Source: Bryobacterales bacterium
GTDB lineage: Bacteria; Acidobacteriota; Terriglobia; Bryobacterales; Bryobacteraceae
Direction of reading: 5' to 3'
Assembly: GCA_003166865.1 (NCBI GenBank)
Contig: PMUP01000097.1
Span: forward strand, 132,266 to 196,265
DNA length: 64,000 bases
The notes under the pieces are model-generated. The model did not search any database. It was not told the DNA's origin and saw only the letters and a list, made by a program, of their open reading frames with translations. Shown here piece by piece: positions 44,107 through 52,475 of the stretch. Position numbers and translations under genes: made by a program. The stretch's first letter is position 1. Each line of letters begins with the position of its first letter.

Positions 44107-45269
44107 CGCTGAACCGTGCGCATCCAATCACCCCACCCGACGCCGATCCGCGATGTGACGATCGCGACCAACCAACCGATCCCCATCAACGTCCAGAAGT
44201 TGCTTTCGGGTCGCATAAACATCGAAAGAGCTTCAAACGAGTCGGAGGGATTCCCGTAGTCCCGGTACATGGTTCCGAAAAAAGCGTTCGCGGCCGCGGG
44301 CGTCATCAGAAAATTCGCGAAGGCCCACTGCGCGGCAAGAAAAACCACGAAGAAGACCGAGCCCAGCGCGCCTGCCTGAAGCCATCGATTCCATCCACCG
44401 AGACGCGGCCGCAGCAGATCGATGGCAATGGCCGGTACGATCAACAGCAGCGGAAAATCCGGCGGGATGAACTGGGATACCGGATTCAATACCGGACCCA
44501 GCTTGGGTTCCGCGGGGAACAGCGGCAGAATCCATATCAGGGATGCCGTGAAAAGCATGTACACGGAGGCAACGATGGTCGCGCTCCAGCGCCGGTCCGA
44601 CGCGATGGCGACTCCGATCAGCGACGTGGGCACCGCGATCGCGACCGAAATATAAAACCACGCGGTGTGTTGCTGGACATGACTGGTGTGCTCCATCGTG
44701 AGGATCTGCAAGACCACCACGATCATCGATCCGAGATACAGATACAACCAGCTCAGCCGCAGCCGTTCGTCCCCGTGGGCGCGATTCATGTAGCCGAGCA
44801 CCAGCATCAGCGCGCCGATCTCGATGGCAAGTATTCCCGCCGCCAGCACCATGTGCGGCGGGCTCAGGATCTTTACGTCGAGCCCATAGGCGTTGTGCCA
44901 CCAGTCGTCGAACGGCGCCGAGACTAGCATCGCAACGCCGCCCCAAGCTGTAACGAACGCGCCCAGCGGGCCGTGAAAACCCCACATCCGGACCGACGAC
45001 GCGCGGACCGCGGGCAAGCGACCGAACGTCGTCGCGAGGATCAGGTACGCCGACCAAATACCTGCGATCACGCCGCACAGATAAATCGCGATGTGCGGCG
45101 GCGTCCAGAAAGTATCGCGGCCAATCGAGCGGTGCCAGGAGATGTCCCAGTGCACGCCGATCATGGCCGAGGTGACGCCAATCACCGAAGCCCACAGATA
45201 CCAGGGAATAGTCGAAAGAGAGATGGCGCGTGGCTCCGCACGCGCCGGTAACGCAATGCTGTCCGCCAT
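44103..45269 (-). CDS. Ten-helix membrane protein with AmoC/PmoC-like copper-site motif
   Basis: 388 residues, ~10 helices (roughly 20-41, 60-82, 101-119, 140-160, 173-191, 202-222, 228-250, 272-287, 297-321, 358-376). The first outside loop reads DISWHRSIGRDTFWTPPH (D42, H46, H59): D-x3-H-x12-H. PmoC binds copper through Asp156, His160 and His173 with the same spacing, and AmoC/PmoC sequences I recall read D-x-T-W-H-x-T-I-x-R-D-T-D-F-T-P-x-H there. A second loop after helix 3 repeats it: DDWWHNAYGLDVKILSPPH (D121, H125, H139). EHTSHVQQH (194-201) adds further His. PmoC is ~250 residues, so the extra helices might cover subunit A. First gene of a coupled pair. No known family can be assigned with certainty. 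Confidence 0.65.
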   Translation of the reverse strand: MADSIALPARAEPRAISLSTIPWYLWASVIGVTSAMIGVHWDISWHRSIGRDTFWTPPHIAIYLCGVIAGIWSAYLILATTFGRLPAVRASSVRMWGFHGPLGAFVTAWGGVAMLVSAPFDDWWHNAYGLDVKILSPPHMVLAAGILAIEIGALMLVLGYMNRAHGDERLRLSWLYLYLGSMIVVVLQILTMEHTSHVQQHTAWFYISVAIAVPTSLIGVAIASDRRWSATIVASVYMLFTASLIWILPLFPAEPKLGPVLNPVSQFIPPDFPLLLIVPAIAIDLLRPRLGGWNRWLQAGALGSVFFVVFLAAQWAFANFLMTPAAANAFFGTMYRDYGNPSDSFEALSMFMRPESNFWTLMGIGWLVAIVTSRIGVGWGDWMRTVQR

Positions 45270-45290
45270 CCCTCTATAATTTCACACCTT

Positions 45291-45332
45291 AGGCGATTGC
45301 GCAGCTTACGGAGGCGATTGCGCAGCTTACGG
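45291..45332. repeat. Perfect tandem repeat, 2 x 21 bp
   Basis: Two identical copies of a 21-bp unit starting AGGCGATTGCGCAGC (45291-45311 and 45312-45332). They lie ~20 bp upstream of the start of the membrane gene at 45269, so a regulatory role is possible; a chance slippage duplication is equally likely. Confidence 0.8.
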
Positions 45333-45654
45333 CCGAATTTTCATCTGCTTTGCGGCGCGGGTGATAATTTGAATCGCGCGTTCGAGAATATCCGTGGCGC
45401 TTGCCGCTGCAGTCGTCCTTCAGCGGCTCGCGAGCGTCTACCCTTGAAGAGAATGCCGTCAAATTGAGGAGGCGTGTAAAACGGTGGCGAGGGACCGAGC
45501 CGAACAGCCGACCCAAGTTGGTTCAGGTGGGTCATCCACAGCAGAGCGAAGCGACATTCGCTTCAGTTCATCAAGCTCTAGCTAACTCTCCGGATGAGGT
45601 ACTGGCGCAATTCTTCCGGTAAGCTGGTTTAGGGCACGGAGGTCGCCAATTGCT
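45333..45654. other. Intergenic, no recognised gene
   Basis: Short frames on both strands show no family pattern. It must hold the promoters of the divergent membrane gene (45269) and thiolase (45655), but no convincing -35/-10 pair was found. Confidence 0.5.
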
Positions 45655-46782
45655 ATGAGCGACGTTTTCATCGTAGACGCCATTAGAACTCCGATCGGAC
45701 GTGGAAGGCCCGATGGGGCGCTGCACCATGTGCATCCGGTCGATCTGCTCGCGCAAACGCTCGAAGCCCTGATGGTGCATGCGCGCGTAGACAAGGGCCA
45801 GGTGGAAGATATCGTCACGGGTTGCGTCACGGCGCAGGGCGAACAGGGGACCAACATCGGCCGCCTGGCGGGCCTGAAAGCCGGCTTCCCGGTGGAGGTG
45901 CCGGCACTGCAACTGAACCGGTTCTGCGGCTCCGGCCAGCAAGCCATCCATTTCGCGGCGCAAGCGATTGCGGCGGGCGATATGGAGACGGCGATCGGTT
46001 GCGGCGTCGAATCGATGAGCCGGGTTCCGATGGGCTCGGACAGCGGGATCACCGACGAGTTTCGCGCCGACTTTCCGTGCCAACTGCTGCACCAGGGCGT
46101 TTCCGCCGAAATGATCGCCGCCAAGTGGGGCGTCGGACGCGAAGAGTTGGACGAGTTCGCCGCCGAGAGCCATTGCCGGGCAGCCGCCGCTCAACGTAAT
46201 GGCTGGACCCGATGCGAGATTTTCCCGATACACGCCCTGGAATCCGATGAAGGGGTGCGCTGGAATCCCGACCTTGCGAAAATGCGTGCGCTGAAGCCGG
46301 TCTTCCGGCCCGACGGCGTCGTCACTGCCGCGAATTCGAGCCAGATTTCAGACGGCGCGGCGGCTGTGCTGTTGGCGAGCGGCCGTAAAGCCGATGAGCT
46401 CGGATGGCGGAAGCGAGCGCGAATTGTTGCGAGAGCCGTGGTCGGCAGCGATCCGGAGTTGATGCTGACGGGTCCGATCCCAGCGACTCAAAAAGCTCTC
46501 GCGATGGCGGGACTGCAGGTGGAAGACATCGACGCCTTCGAGATCAACGAGGCCTTCGCGGCTGTTCCGCTGGCGTGGGCGCGCGACATCCGGCCGTCCA
46601 TGGACCGTGTGAACATTCAAGGCGGCGCGATCGCACATGGGCATCCGCTGGGCGCGACGGGCGCGGTGTTGATGACCAAACTGGTGAATATTCTCGAACG
46701 CACCGGCGGGCGCTACGGTCTGCAATCGATGTGCATTGGGTTCGGCATGGCGACGGCTACGATCATCGAATGTCTGAATTAG
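45655..46782 (+). CDS. Acetyl-CoA acetyltransferase (thiolase)
   Basis: 375 residues; GGAGG lies ~10 nt before the ATG. All thiolase catalytic elements are present: LNRFCGSGQQAIHF with nucleophile C91, FEINEAFAAVPLAW, GGAIAHGHPLGATGAV (His) and LQSMCIGFGMATATI (second Cys). It catalyses the last step of beta-oxidation or, in reverse, acetoacetyl-CoA formation. It converges on the acyl-CoA operon on the other strand (30 bp between stops), which supplies ligase, dehydrogenase and hydratase, so degradation of fatty or branched acids is the likely role. It is slightly shorter than typical thiolases (~390 aa). Confidence 0.95.
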   Translation: MSDVFIVDAIRTPIGRGRPDGALHHVHPVDLLAQTLEALMVHARVDKGQVEDIVTGCVTAQGEQGTNIGRLAGLKAGFPVEVPALQLNRFCGSGQQAIHFAAQAIAAGDMETAIGCGVESMSRVPMGSDSGITDEFRADFPCQLLHQGVSAEMIAAKWGVGREELDEFAAESHCRAAAAQRNGWTRCEIFPIHALESDEGVRWNPDLAKMRALKPVFRPDGVVTAANSSQISDGAAAVLLASGRKADELGWRKRARIVARAVVGSDPELMLTGPIPATQKALAMAGLQVEDIDAFEINEAFAAVPLAWARDIRPSMDRVNIQGGAIAHGHPLGATGAVLMTKLVNILERTGGRYGLQSMCIGFGMATATIIECLN

Positions 46783-46812
46783 TTCAACTTCTGAGTCGAT
46801 GTGCTCAGTAAT

Positions 46813-47658
46813 CTACTGGCCGGTGAACGCGGACGGGCGTTTTTCCAGGAAATGGGCTACGCCTTCCTTGAAATCCTCAGTTCCGAAACTGCCTTTCATC
46901 TCTTCAATCGCAAGGTCGAAAGCCTCGCCCAGGTTCTGCAAGAGACCGGTGTAGATCTGCTGCTTCATCACGCGTAACGATCGTGGCGATACGGTCGAAG
47001 CCAGTTCTCGCGCGAACTCCTGCACCGCTCCCAGAAAATTCTCTTCCGGCAGAACGCGGCTCACCAGGCCGATTCGCAGCGCCTCCCGCGCGTCGAAGAG
47101 CTTCGAGGTGTACATCAGCTCGATCGCGTTGCCGACGCCTACCAGTCTGGGCAGCATCCATGCCAGTCCATACTCGGCCACCAAGCCGCGCTTCGAAAAA
47201 ATTACCGAAAAGCGGGCTTTCTCCGATGCGAACCGGAAATCGCAGTACAGCGGCACGACGAAACCGAGCCCGACGGCGGGTCCGTTGATCGCCGCAATGA
47301 TGGGCTTTGGCACTGTCAGCAGCCACGCATGCTTTTTCTGAAAATCCGCCCGTACAGCGCCTTCGACTTTCATGTCGAATAGAAATTCAGAGCGCGGCGA
47401 GGACTCCTGCGAGATCGCGGAAAGTAGCGACATGTCCGCTCCAGCGCAAAAACCCTTACCGGCCCCGGTAAGAATAATGACGCGCACCTGATCGTCGGAG
47501 GACGCCGCTCGAATCGCCTCGGTCACTTCCTTTTCCATCGTCTCGGTCCAGGCGTTCAGCTTATCGGGCCGATTCAGCGTAACCGTGGCGACCTGGTTTG
47601 AAACCTCGTAGGCGATCTGCTCGTAGGGCACATCATGAGTATAAACTTCGTGATTCAC
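46813..47658 (-). CDS. Enoyl-CoA hydratase/isomerase family protein
   Basis: 281 residues. Crotonase fold: VTLNRPDKLNAWTETMEKEV, VIILTGAGKGFCAGADMSLL (oxyanion-hole strand), KPIIAAINGPAVGLGFVVPL and LVAEYGLAWMLPRLVGVGNA. The last stretch has Glu where many hydratases have one of the two catalytic Glu; the first position (GAAVGLG versus GPAVGLG) is not acidic, so hydratase activity is not certain and other crotonase reactions are possible. Its start overlaps the stop of the acyl-CoA ligase by 4 nt. Last gene of the run. Confidence 0.92.
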   Translation of the reverse strand: MNHEVYTHDVPYEQIAYEVSNQVATVTLNRPDKLNAWTETMEKEVTEAIRAASSDDQVRVIILTGAGKGFCAGADMSLLSAISQESSPRSEFLFDMKVEGAVRADFQKKHAWLLTVPKPIIAAINGPAVGLGFVVPLYCDFRFASEKARFSVIFSKRGLVAEYGLAWMLPRLVGVGNAIELMYTSKLFDAREALRIGLVSRVLPEENFLGAVQEFARELASTVSPRSLRVMKQQIYTGLLQNLGEAFDLAIEEMKGSFGTEDFKEGVAHFLEKRPSAFTGQ

Positions 47659-49262
47659 CGGTTGTATTTCACCTCGATCTCCCCCTTTGCGTGACGCGCC
47701 CGCAACACCTTCTTGTCGAACTTGCCAACGCTGGTCTTGGGCACCTCATCGAGGAACGCCCACCTCTCCGGGATCCACCATTTGGCGACTCGCTCGCTCA
47801 GATGCGCGCGCAGGTCGTCAATCGTCGTTTTGACACCGGGCTTAAGCACGACGCACGCGAGTGGACGCTCGTCCCAACGCTCGTCGGGAACACCGATCAC
47901 GGCCGCCTCCAACACGTCCGGGTGGCCGATAATCACGCCTTCCAACTCCACCGAGGAGATCCACTCGCCGCCAGATTTGATGACGTCCTTGGACCGGTCG
48001 GTGAGATGGATGTATCCGCGCTCGTCCACCGTGCCGACATCGCCCGTTCGCAGCCAGCCGTCGTGAAATTTGTCGGGTGTCGGGTCGCCGTAATACGACG
48101 CCGTCACCCAGGGTCCGCGCACTTCGATCTCGCCGATCGACTCGCCATCCCACTCGAGAACCTGTTCGCCAACGCACAGCCGCACTTCCACTCCGGGCAC
48201 CAACCTGCCGGTCTTCGTGATCCAGTTGATCTCCTCGCCCGCCGGACAATCCCTGGGCGGATGCGCCACGGCCGCGAGCGGGCTGGTCTCCGTCATGCCC
48301 CACGCCTGCACGATTTTGACGCCATACTTCTCAAGGAACTGCTCCGTCAGACTGCGCGGCACGGCACTCCCGCCGCATAACACCATACGGAGGGAAGAAA
48401 AGTCCACTGGCTTTGTAGACGCGTGGTGGAGTGCGGCGGCCCAGACCGTCGGCACCGCGCCGGCTATGGTCGGTCGGCAGGTTTGGATCATGCGGCATAC
48501 CGGCTCCGCTTGAAGGAAGGGCCCGGGCATCAGGAGGTCGGAGCCGGCCATCCATCCGGCGTATGGCAACCCCCAGGCGTTCGCGTGAAACATCGGAACG
48601 ATAACAAGAATGCGTTCGCGATCAGTCAGCCCGGCCGCCCACGGCTCGCACATCCCGAGGGTATGCAGGTACGTTGACCGATGGCTGTACGCCACGCCTT
48701 TCGGATCGCCCGTCGTACCCGTGGTGTAACACATGGCGGCTGCCGACCGCTCGTCAAGCACGGGCCAGTCGTACTCGGACCGCTCGGCCGCCAGCAGCTC
48801 CTCATAGCTCAGGATTTCGCCCGGCAACCCTTCTTCGCGGCCGATCACGATGTAAGATTCCACCGTTTTCAAATCCTTCGCTATTTTGGCAAGAAGCGGC
48901 GTCAAAGATCCGTCGACAATCACGACGCGGTCGCCGGCGTGATTGATGATATAGCTTAACTGCTCGGGAAAGAGCCGGAGGTTCAGCGTGTGCAGTACGG
49001 CGCCCATGCAGGGTACGGCAAAGTATGCCTCCAGATGCTGCTGCGTATTCCAGCCGAGGGTCCCCACACGGTCGCCAGCGCGAATCCCGATTCGTCGAAG
49101 CGCCGACGCCAGTTGCCTCGCGCGGGCAGCCACCTCACAGAAGCTGGCGCGGCGGACGCCGTCACCCGTCCAGGTTGCCACCTCGCTCGAACCGTGGATC
49201 TTCGCGCCCTGCTCAAGAATCGGCACGAGGGTCAACGGATAATCTTGCATCGTTCCAAACAT
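47655..49262 (-). CDS. Fatty acyl-CoA ligase (AMP-forming)
   Basis: 535 residues. ANL-superfamily motifs in order: YTTGTTGDPKGVAYSHRST (P-loop/A3), QAWGMTETSPLAA (A5), GWLRTGDVGTVDERGYIHL (A7), DRSKDVIKSGGEWISSVELE (A8) and KTSVGKFDKKVLR with the A10 catalytic Lys. This matches medium/long-chain fatty acyl-CoA synthetases. It activates free acids for the adjacent dehydrogenase and hydratase. An in-frame ATG at 49250 is an alternative start. Confidence 0.94.
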   Translation of the reverse strand: MFGTMQDYPLTLVPILEQGAKIHGSSEVATWTGDGVRRASFCEVAARARQLASALRRIGIRAGDRVGTLGWNTQQHLEAYFAVPCMGAVLHTLNLRLFPEQLSYIINHAGDRVVIVDGSLTPLLAKIAKDLKTVESYIVIGREEGLPGEILSYEELLAAERSEYDWPVLDERSAAAMCYTTGTTGDPKGVAYSHRSTYLHTLGMCEPWAAGLTDRERILVIVPMFHANAWGLPYAGWMAGSDLLMPGPFLQAEPVCRMIQTCRPTIAGAVPTVWAAALHHASTKPVDFSSLRMVLCGGSAVPRSLTEQFLEKYGVKIVQAWGMTETSPLAAVAHPPRDCPAGEEINWITKTGRLVPGVEVRLCVGEQVLEWDGESIGEIEVRGPWVTASYYGDPTPDKFHDGWLRTGDVGTVDERGYIHLTDRSKDVIKSGGEWISSVELEGVIIGHPDVLEAAVIGVPDERWDERPLACVVLKPGVKTTIDDLRAHLSERVAKWWIPERWAFLDEVPKTSVGKFDKKVLRARHAKGEIEVKYNR

Positions 49263-49284
49263 GCGGAATGCGCCTCACGGAAGT

Positions 49285-50457
49285 TTAGATTTTTTCTTCT
49301 TTGGCGATGATCTCTTTCATGATTTCGGAGGTCCCAGCGCCGATCGTGTTGAGGCGGAGGTCGCGCCACATGCGGCCAATCGCGTATTCGGTGGTATAGC
49401 CGAAGCCGCCGAAGATCTGCATGCAGTCATAAATCACTCTTTGAGAAAGATCGGACGTGTATAGCTTCGCCATGCTGATTTCCTTGACGGCGCGCTGGCC
49501 GCGATTCATGAGGTCGAGCGCGCGGTAAACCAGCCACCGCCCGGCTTCAATGCCGGTCAGGTGCTCGGCGAAGCGGTGACGCCAGACCTGGTACTTTCGC
49601 ACGGGAGTGCCGAAGGCTTCCCGCCCGGCACCGTATTCAAGGGCCTTGCGGACGGCATAATCCATCGACGCCAGGGCGCCGATCGCGGCAGCAAGCCGCT
49701 CGCCCTGGAAGTTGTGCATGATGTAGTAGAAGCCTTTGTTCAGTTCGCCGAGCACGAAGCGCCGGTCGACACGGCATTCATCAAAGAACAGCTCGGCCGT
49801 GTCCGACGCCAGATTGCCAATCTTGCGGAGCTTCTGTCCTACTGAAAACCCTTCGGTCTTGGCGGGGACCAGCACGAGCGAGATGCCTTTGTGGCCCTCC
49901 TCTCCAGTCCGAACGCCGAGCACGATAAAATCGGCGCGGCAGCCATTGGTGATCCACAACTTCTGACCCGAAATGACGAGCGTGTCACCGTCGATTCGCG
50001 CGCGGGTTTTCATCGCCGCAACGTCCGAACCACCACCGGGTTCACTGATGGCAAGAGCGGCAATCCAGTCGCCACGAATCGCCGGCGGCAGGAACTCCCA
50101 CTTTTGTTTTTCCGTGCCAAGCTCTTCGATTACGGGAATGGTTATGTCGGATTGGACCATGAATGCCATGCTGACACTCCCGCTTTCGGAGTAACGCATG
50201 GCTTCGAGGTAGGCCGCCGTGGCCCACCAATCGAGTCCGCTACCGCCCCACTTCGGATCTACCCGGATTCCGAAGAGTCCTAGAGCGCCGGCCTTTCGAA
50301 ACAGCTCACGCGGGAACTCCCCCTCTTCATCCCACCGCTCGGCATGCGGCGCGATTTCCTCCTGGCAGAACCGCTGCACCGTCTGCCGGATCATCTCGTG
50401 CTCTTCGGTGAAGCCGGGAAACGGCGTCGGGGTCGTTTCAGTCAGTTTTGCATTCAT
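49285..50457 (-). CDS. Acyl-CoA dehydrogenase
   Basis: 390 residues from ATG 50457, which overlaps the stop of the CoA-transferase-family gene as ATGA; a longer frame upstream would run far into that gene. FAD and substrate motifs: [38 protein letters not shown] and [20 protein letters not shown]. The C-terminal segment is [11 protein letters not shown] rather than the YEGTSQ of MCAD, so the catalytic base is not at the MCAD position; IVD/LCAD-type enzymes share this sequence and use a Glu in another helix. A long or branched-chain acyl substrate is therefore plausible. Confidence 0.94.
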   Translation of the reverse strand: MNAKLTETTPTPFPGFTEEHEMIRQTVQRFCQEEIAPHAERWDEEGEFPRELFRKAGALGLFGIRVDPKWGGSGLDWWATAAYLEAMRYSESGSVSMAFMVQSDITIPVIEELGTEKQKWEFLPPAIRGDWIAALAISEPGGGSDVAAMKTRARIDGDTLVISGQKLWITNGCRADFIVLGVRTGEEGHKGISLVLVPAKTEGFSVGQKLRKIGNLASDTAELFFDECRVDRRFVLGELNKGFYYIMHNFQGERLAAAIGALASMDYAVRKALEYGAGREAFGTPVRKYQVWRHRFAEHLTGIEAGRWLVYRALDLMNRGQRAVKEISMAKLYTSDLSQRVIYDCMQIFGGFGYTTEYAIGRMWRDLRLNTIGAGTSEIMKEIIAKEEKI

Positions 50458-51536
50458 AGGCGTCCCAGTTGTTCGTCGGTGTGTTCGCCTAGGCGCGGCG
50501 GCCGGCCGCCCAAGTGTCCCGGCGTGGCGCTCAGTCTTGGCACGACGACGCTCTCGCCCTTGCCGAGGTCGAAGTCGCGCATCACTTCGGACACGTTTCG
50601 TACAGGCGCCACGCAAGCATCGAACGGTTTCAAGTGAACGAACCATTCCTCGGCGGAGCGGGATTCGAATAGTCCCGACAGCGCCTCGATAATCTCGATC
50701 CGCCGCTTGCCCTCAGCGAATTGGTCGGGTATGAACTGTTCGCAGGCGAGTGCCCGGCACAGCGCCGCCCAGAACTTCGCTTCGAGTGCCCCAACCGAGA
50801 TCCATCGCCCGTCCGCGCACCGGTACAGGTGGTAGCAAGCGTAACGCCCGGTCAGCACGCTCGCGCCGCGCTCCGGTATCACTCCTGTGCCCTGGTAGAA
50901 CGCTAACGCGGCCGGTAACAGCCAAGCCACGCCATCCAGCATCGCGACATCCACCATCTGCCCCTGCCCGGTCCGGGATCGCGCCGCCAGAGCCAACAGC
51001 ACACCGATCACCGCTTGCAGAGCACCACCCGACAGGTCGGCAACCTGCACGCCGGGAATCGCCGGCGGCCCGCCCTCCGGCCCCGTGATATCGATCGCCC
51101 CGCCGAGCGCCATGTAATTGACATCGTGCCCCGCCATCTCTTTATATGGTCCATCTTGGCCGTACCCGGTAATCGCGATGTAAATCAGCCGCTCATTGCG
51201 TACCCGGAGGATTTGATAATCCAGGCCCAGCCGCGCCATCACTCCGGGGCGGAAGCTCTCCACCACAACATCGGCGCGCGAAACCAGGTCCAGAAACGCG
51301 GCCTTCCCCCGCGCATCCTTCAGATCCAAAGCCACGCTCTTTTTTCCGCGGTTCACCAAAGCAAAGACGGCGCCCTCTCCGTCGAGAAATGGCGGCATCG
51401 CCCGCCCGTAATCGCCGGTCCCCGGCTCCTCGATCTTGATCACGTCCGCGCCGAAATTGGCCAGCAACATCGTGGCCGCCCCGCCTGGAAGCAGCCGGCT
51501 AAGATCCAATACCGTGATTCCGTCGAGGGGTCTCAT
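50454..51536 (-). CDS. CaiB/BaiF family III protein, alpha-methylacyl-CoA racemase-like
   Basis: 360 residues. Family III CoA-transferase fold: [38 protein letters not shown] and [37 protein letters not shown] and [16 protein letters not shown] match the catalytic His/Asp neighbourhood of alpha-methylacyl-CoA racemases, which interconvert 2-methylacyl-CoA epimers before beta-oxidation. It is the first gene of the overlapping run, upstream of the acyl-CoA dehydrogenase. CoA transfer is the main alternative. Confidence 0.88.
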   Translation of the reverse strand: MRPLDGITVLDLSRLLPGGAATMLLANFGADVIKIEEPGTGDYGRAMPPFLDGEGAVFALVNRGKKSVALDLKDARGKAAFLDLVSRADVVVESFRPGVMARLGLDYQILRVRNERLIYIAITGYGQDGPYKEMAGHDVNYMALGGAIDITGPEGGPPAIPGVQVADLSGGALQAVIGVLLALAARSRTGQGQMVDVAMLDGVAWLLPAALAFYQGTGVIPERGASVLTGRYACYHLYRCADGRWISVGALEAKFWAALCRALACEQFIPDQFAEGKRRIEIIEALSGLFESRSAEEWFVHLKPFDACVAPVRNVSEVMRDFDLGKGESVVVPRLSATPGHLGGRPPRLGEHTDEQLGRL

Positions 51537-51573
51537 TTCTTCTTTTTCACCAGCAGCTTATCCACGTAGACCA

Positions 51574-51783
51574 TCACCGGCTCAGCGGGCCGCCGCCGCG
51601 CCCTTCTTGTTCAAACCGGCGGACCCGGTCGGGATCGCTGGCGAAACCAGCGGGGAGCACCTTAATCGCTACGTCGCGTTCCGGCTTGGTGTCGCGTGCG
51701 CGATACACCTCGCCCATCCCGCCAGCCCCGAGAGGCGCAATGATTTCGTAAGGACCGAGTTTCGAGCCTGCGGCCAAAGACAT
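51574..51783 (-). pseudogene. Ser/Thr protein kinase, N-terminal stub
   Basis: Starts as a normal PknB-type kinase: [42 protein letters not shown]. It then loses the frame and stops after 69 residues, so only the P-loop and the ATP-binding Lys remain. It lies directly upstream of the CoA-transferase-family gene on the same strand. Confidence 0.8.
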
Positions 51784-52079
51784 CGAGTTTGAACGATTCT
51801 ACTCCAAACCAAGGCTCAAGGACTGTATAACGCGTTATACGGAAAGTGAACTTGGCGGACGCGAGCCAGAATCGGACTCTTCGGTACCGACAAACACGCT
51901 TCTGGAAACTCCTGCCTGGTCGCCCAGCAGTTTACCGATCGCGCCGCGGATTGTTTGCGACCCTACTCGGATACTGGAAGCAGGCTTTTGAGACTCAGCG
52001 CAGACCGCCTGGGTCAGTTTGGAAAGCACACGGGGTCACTTCTAGCAAACGCTGAATGCCGGTTCCAGATTCAGGAGTA

Positions 52080-52262
52080 GTTGAAGTCTCTAGGTCCCTG
52101 GCGCTGGCGGGATTTTGTGAGCACGGTTTCGCTTCTTTTGGTCGTGCAGCTTGGCAAGAGTAATACTTGTAGCGCCGCCCGTGCCGGGTCGTAGCCACAT
52201 GCAGCGCAATACAGCAGACCGGAGAGCGGTGAGTGCTGTCGGCCATGCGCCTTGTTGTTGAC
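52080..52262 (-). pseudogene. Serine recombinase zinc-ribbon remnant, frameshifted
   Basis: On the minus strand NNKAHGRQHSPLSGLLYCAA with CG (CxxC) is followed, after a frame change near 52195, by HGRRYKYYSCQAARPKEAKP and CSQNPASARDLE. This is the recombinase zinc beta-ribbon of large serine recombinases. The catalytic resolvase domain is absent. The surrounding 51784-52475 holds no intact gene. Confidence 0.7.
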
Positions 52263-52475
52263 AGCATCCGACGACGGCGAAACTACACTTCTATCCGCAA
52301 GACTGGCCATGTGTTGCCGTTTTCGCGTCCTGTTAACTTCGTTCAAAAGGGAGCGTCCAATGGGGGCAATCGAGGGCGGGCCCACTCCGGAAAAGTGCTG
52401 CCGTCTTCCTCAGTCAGGCGAGTGATGGCGGGTTGCCGTCGCATACCCGAGCGTATACCATTACGCTAACTAATG

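Noticed and set aside
44233-45195. 320-codon frame overlapping the copper-motif membrane gene in another phase
   Set aside because: Low hydrophobicity and no motifs; the chosen phase has ten helices and a coupled downstream start.
45271-45280. TATAAT on the plus strand as a -10 box of the thiolase
   Set aside because: It is ~375 bp from the thiolase start and has no -35 at a proper distance.
46791-46808. Hairpin between the convergent thiolase and hydratase genes as a terminator
   Set aside because: Stem of only 5 bp with no T-run on either strand.
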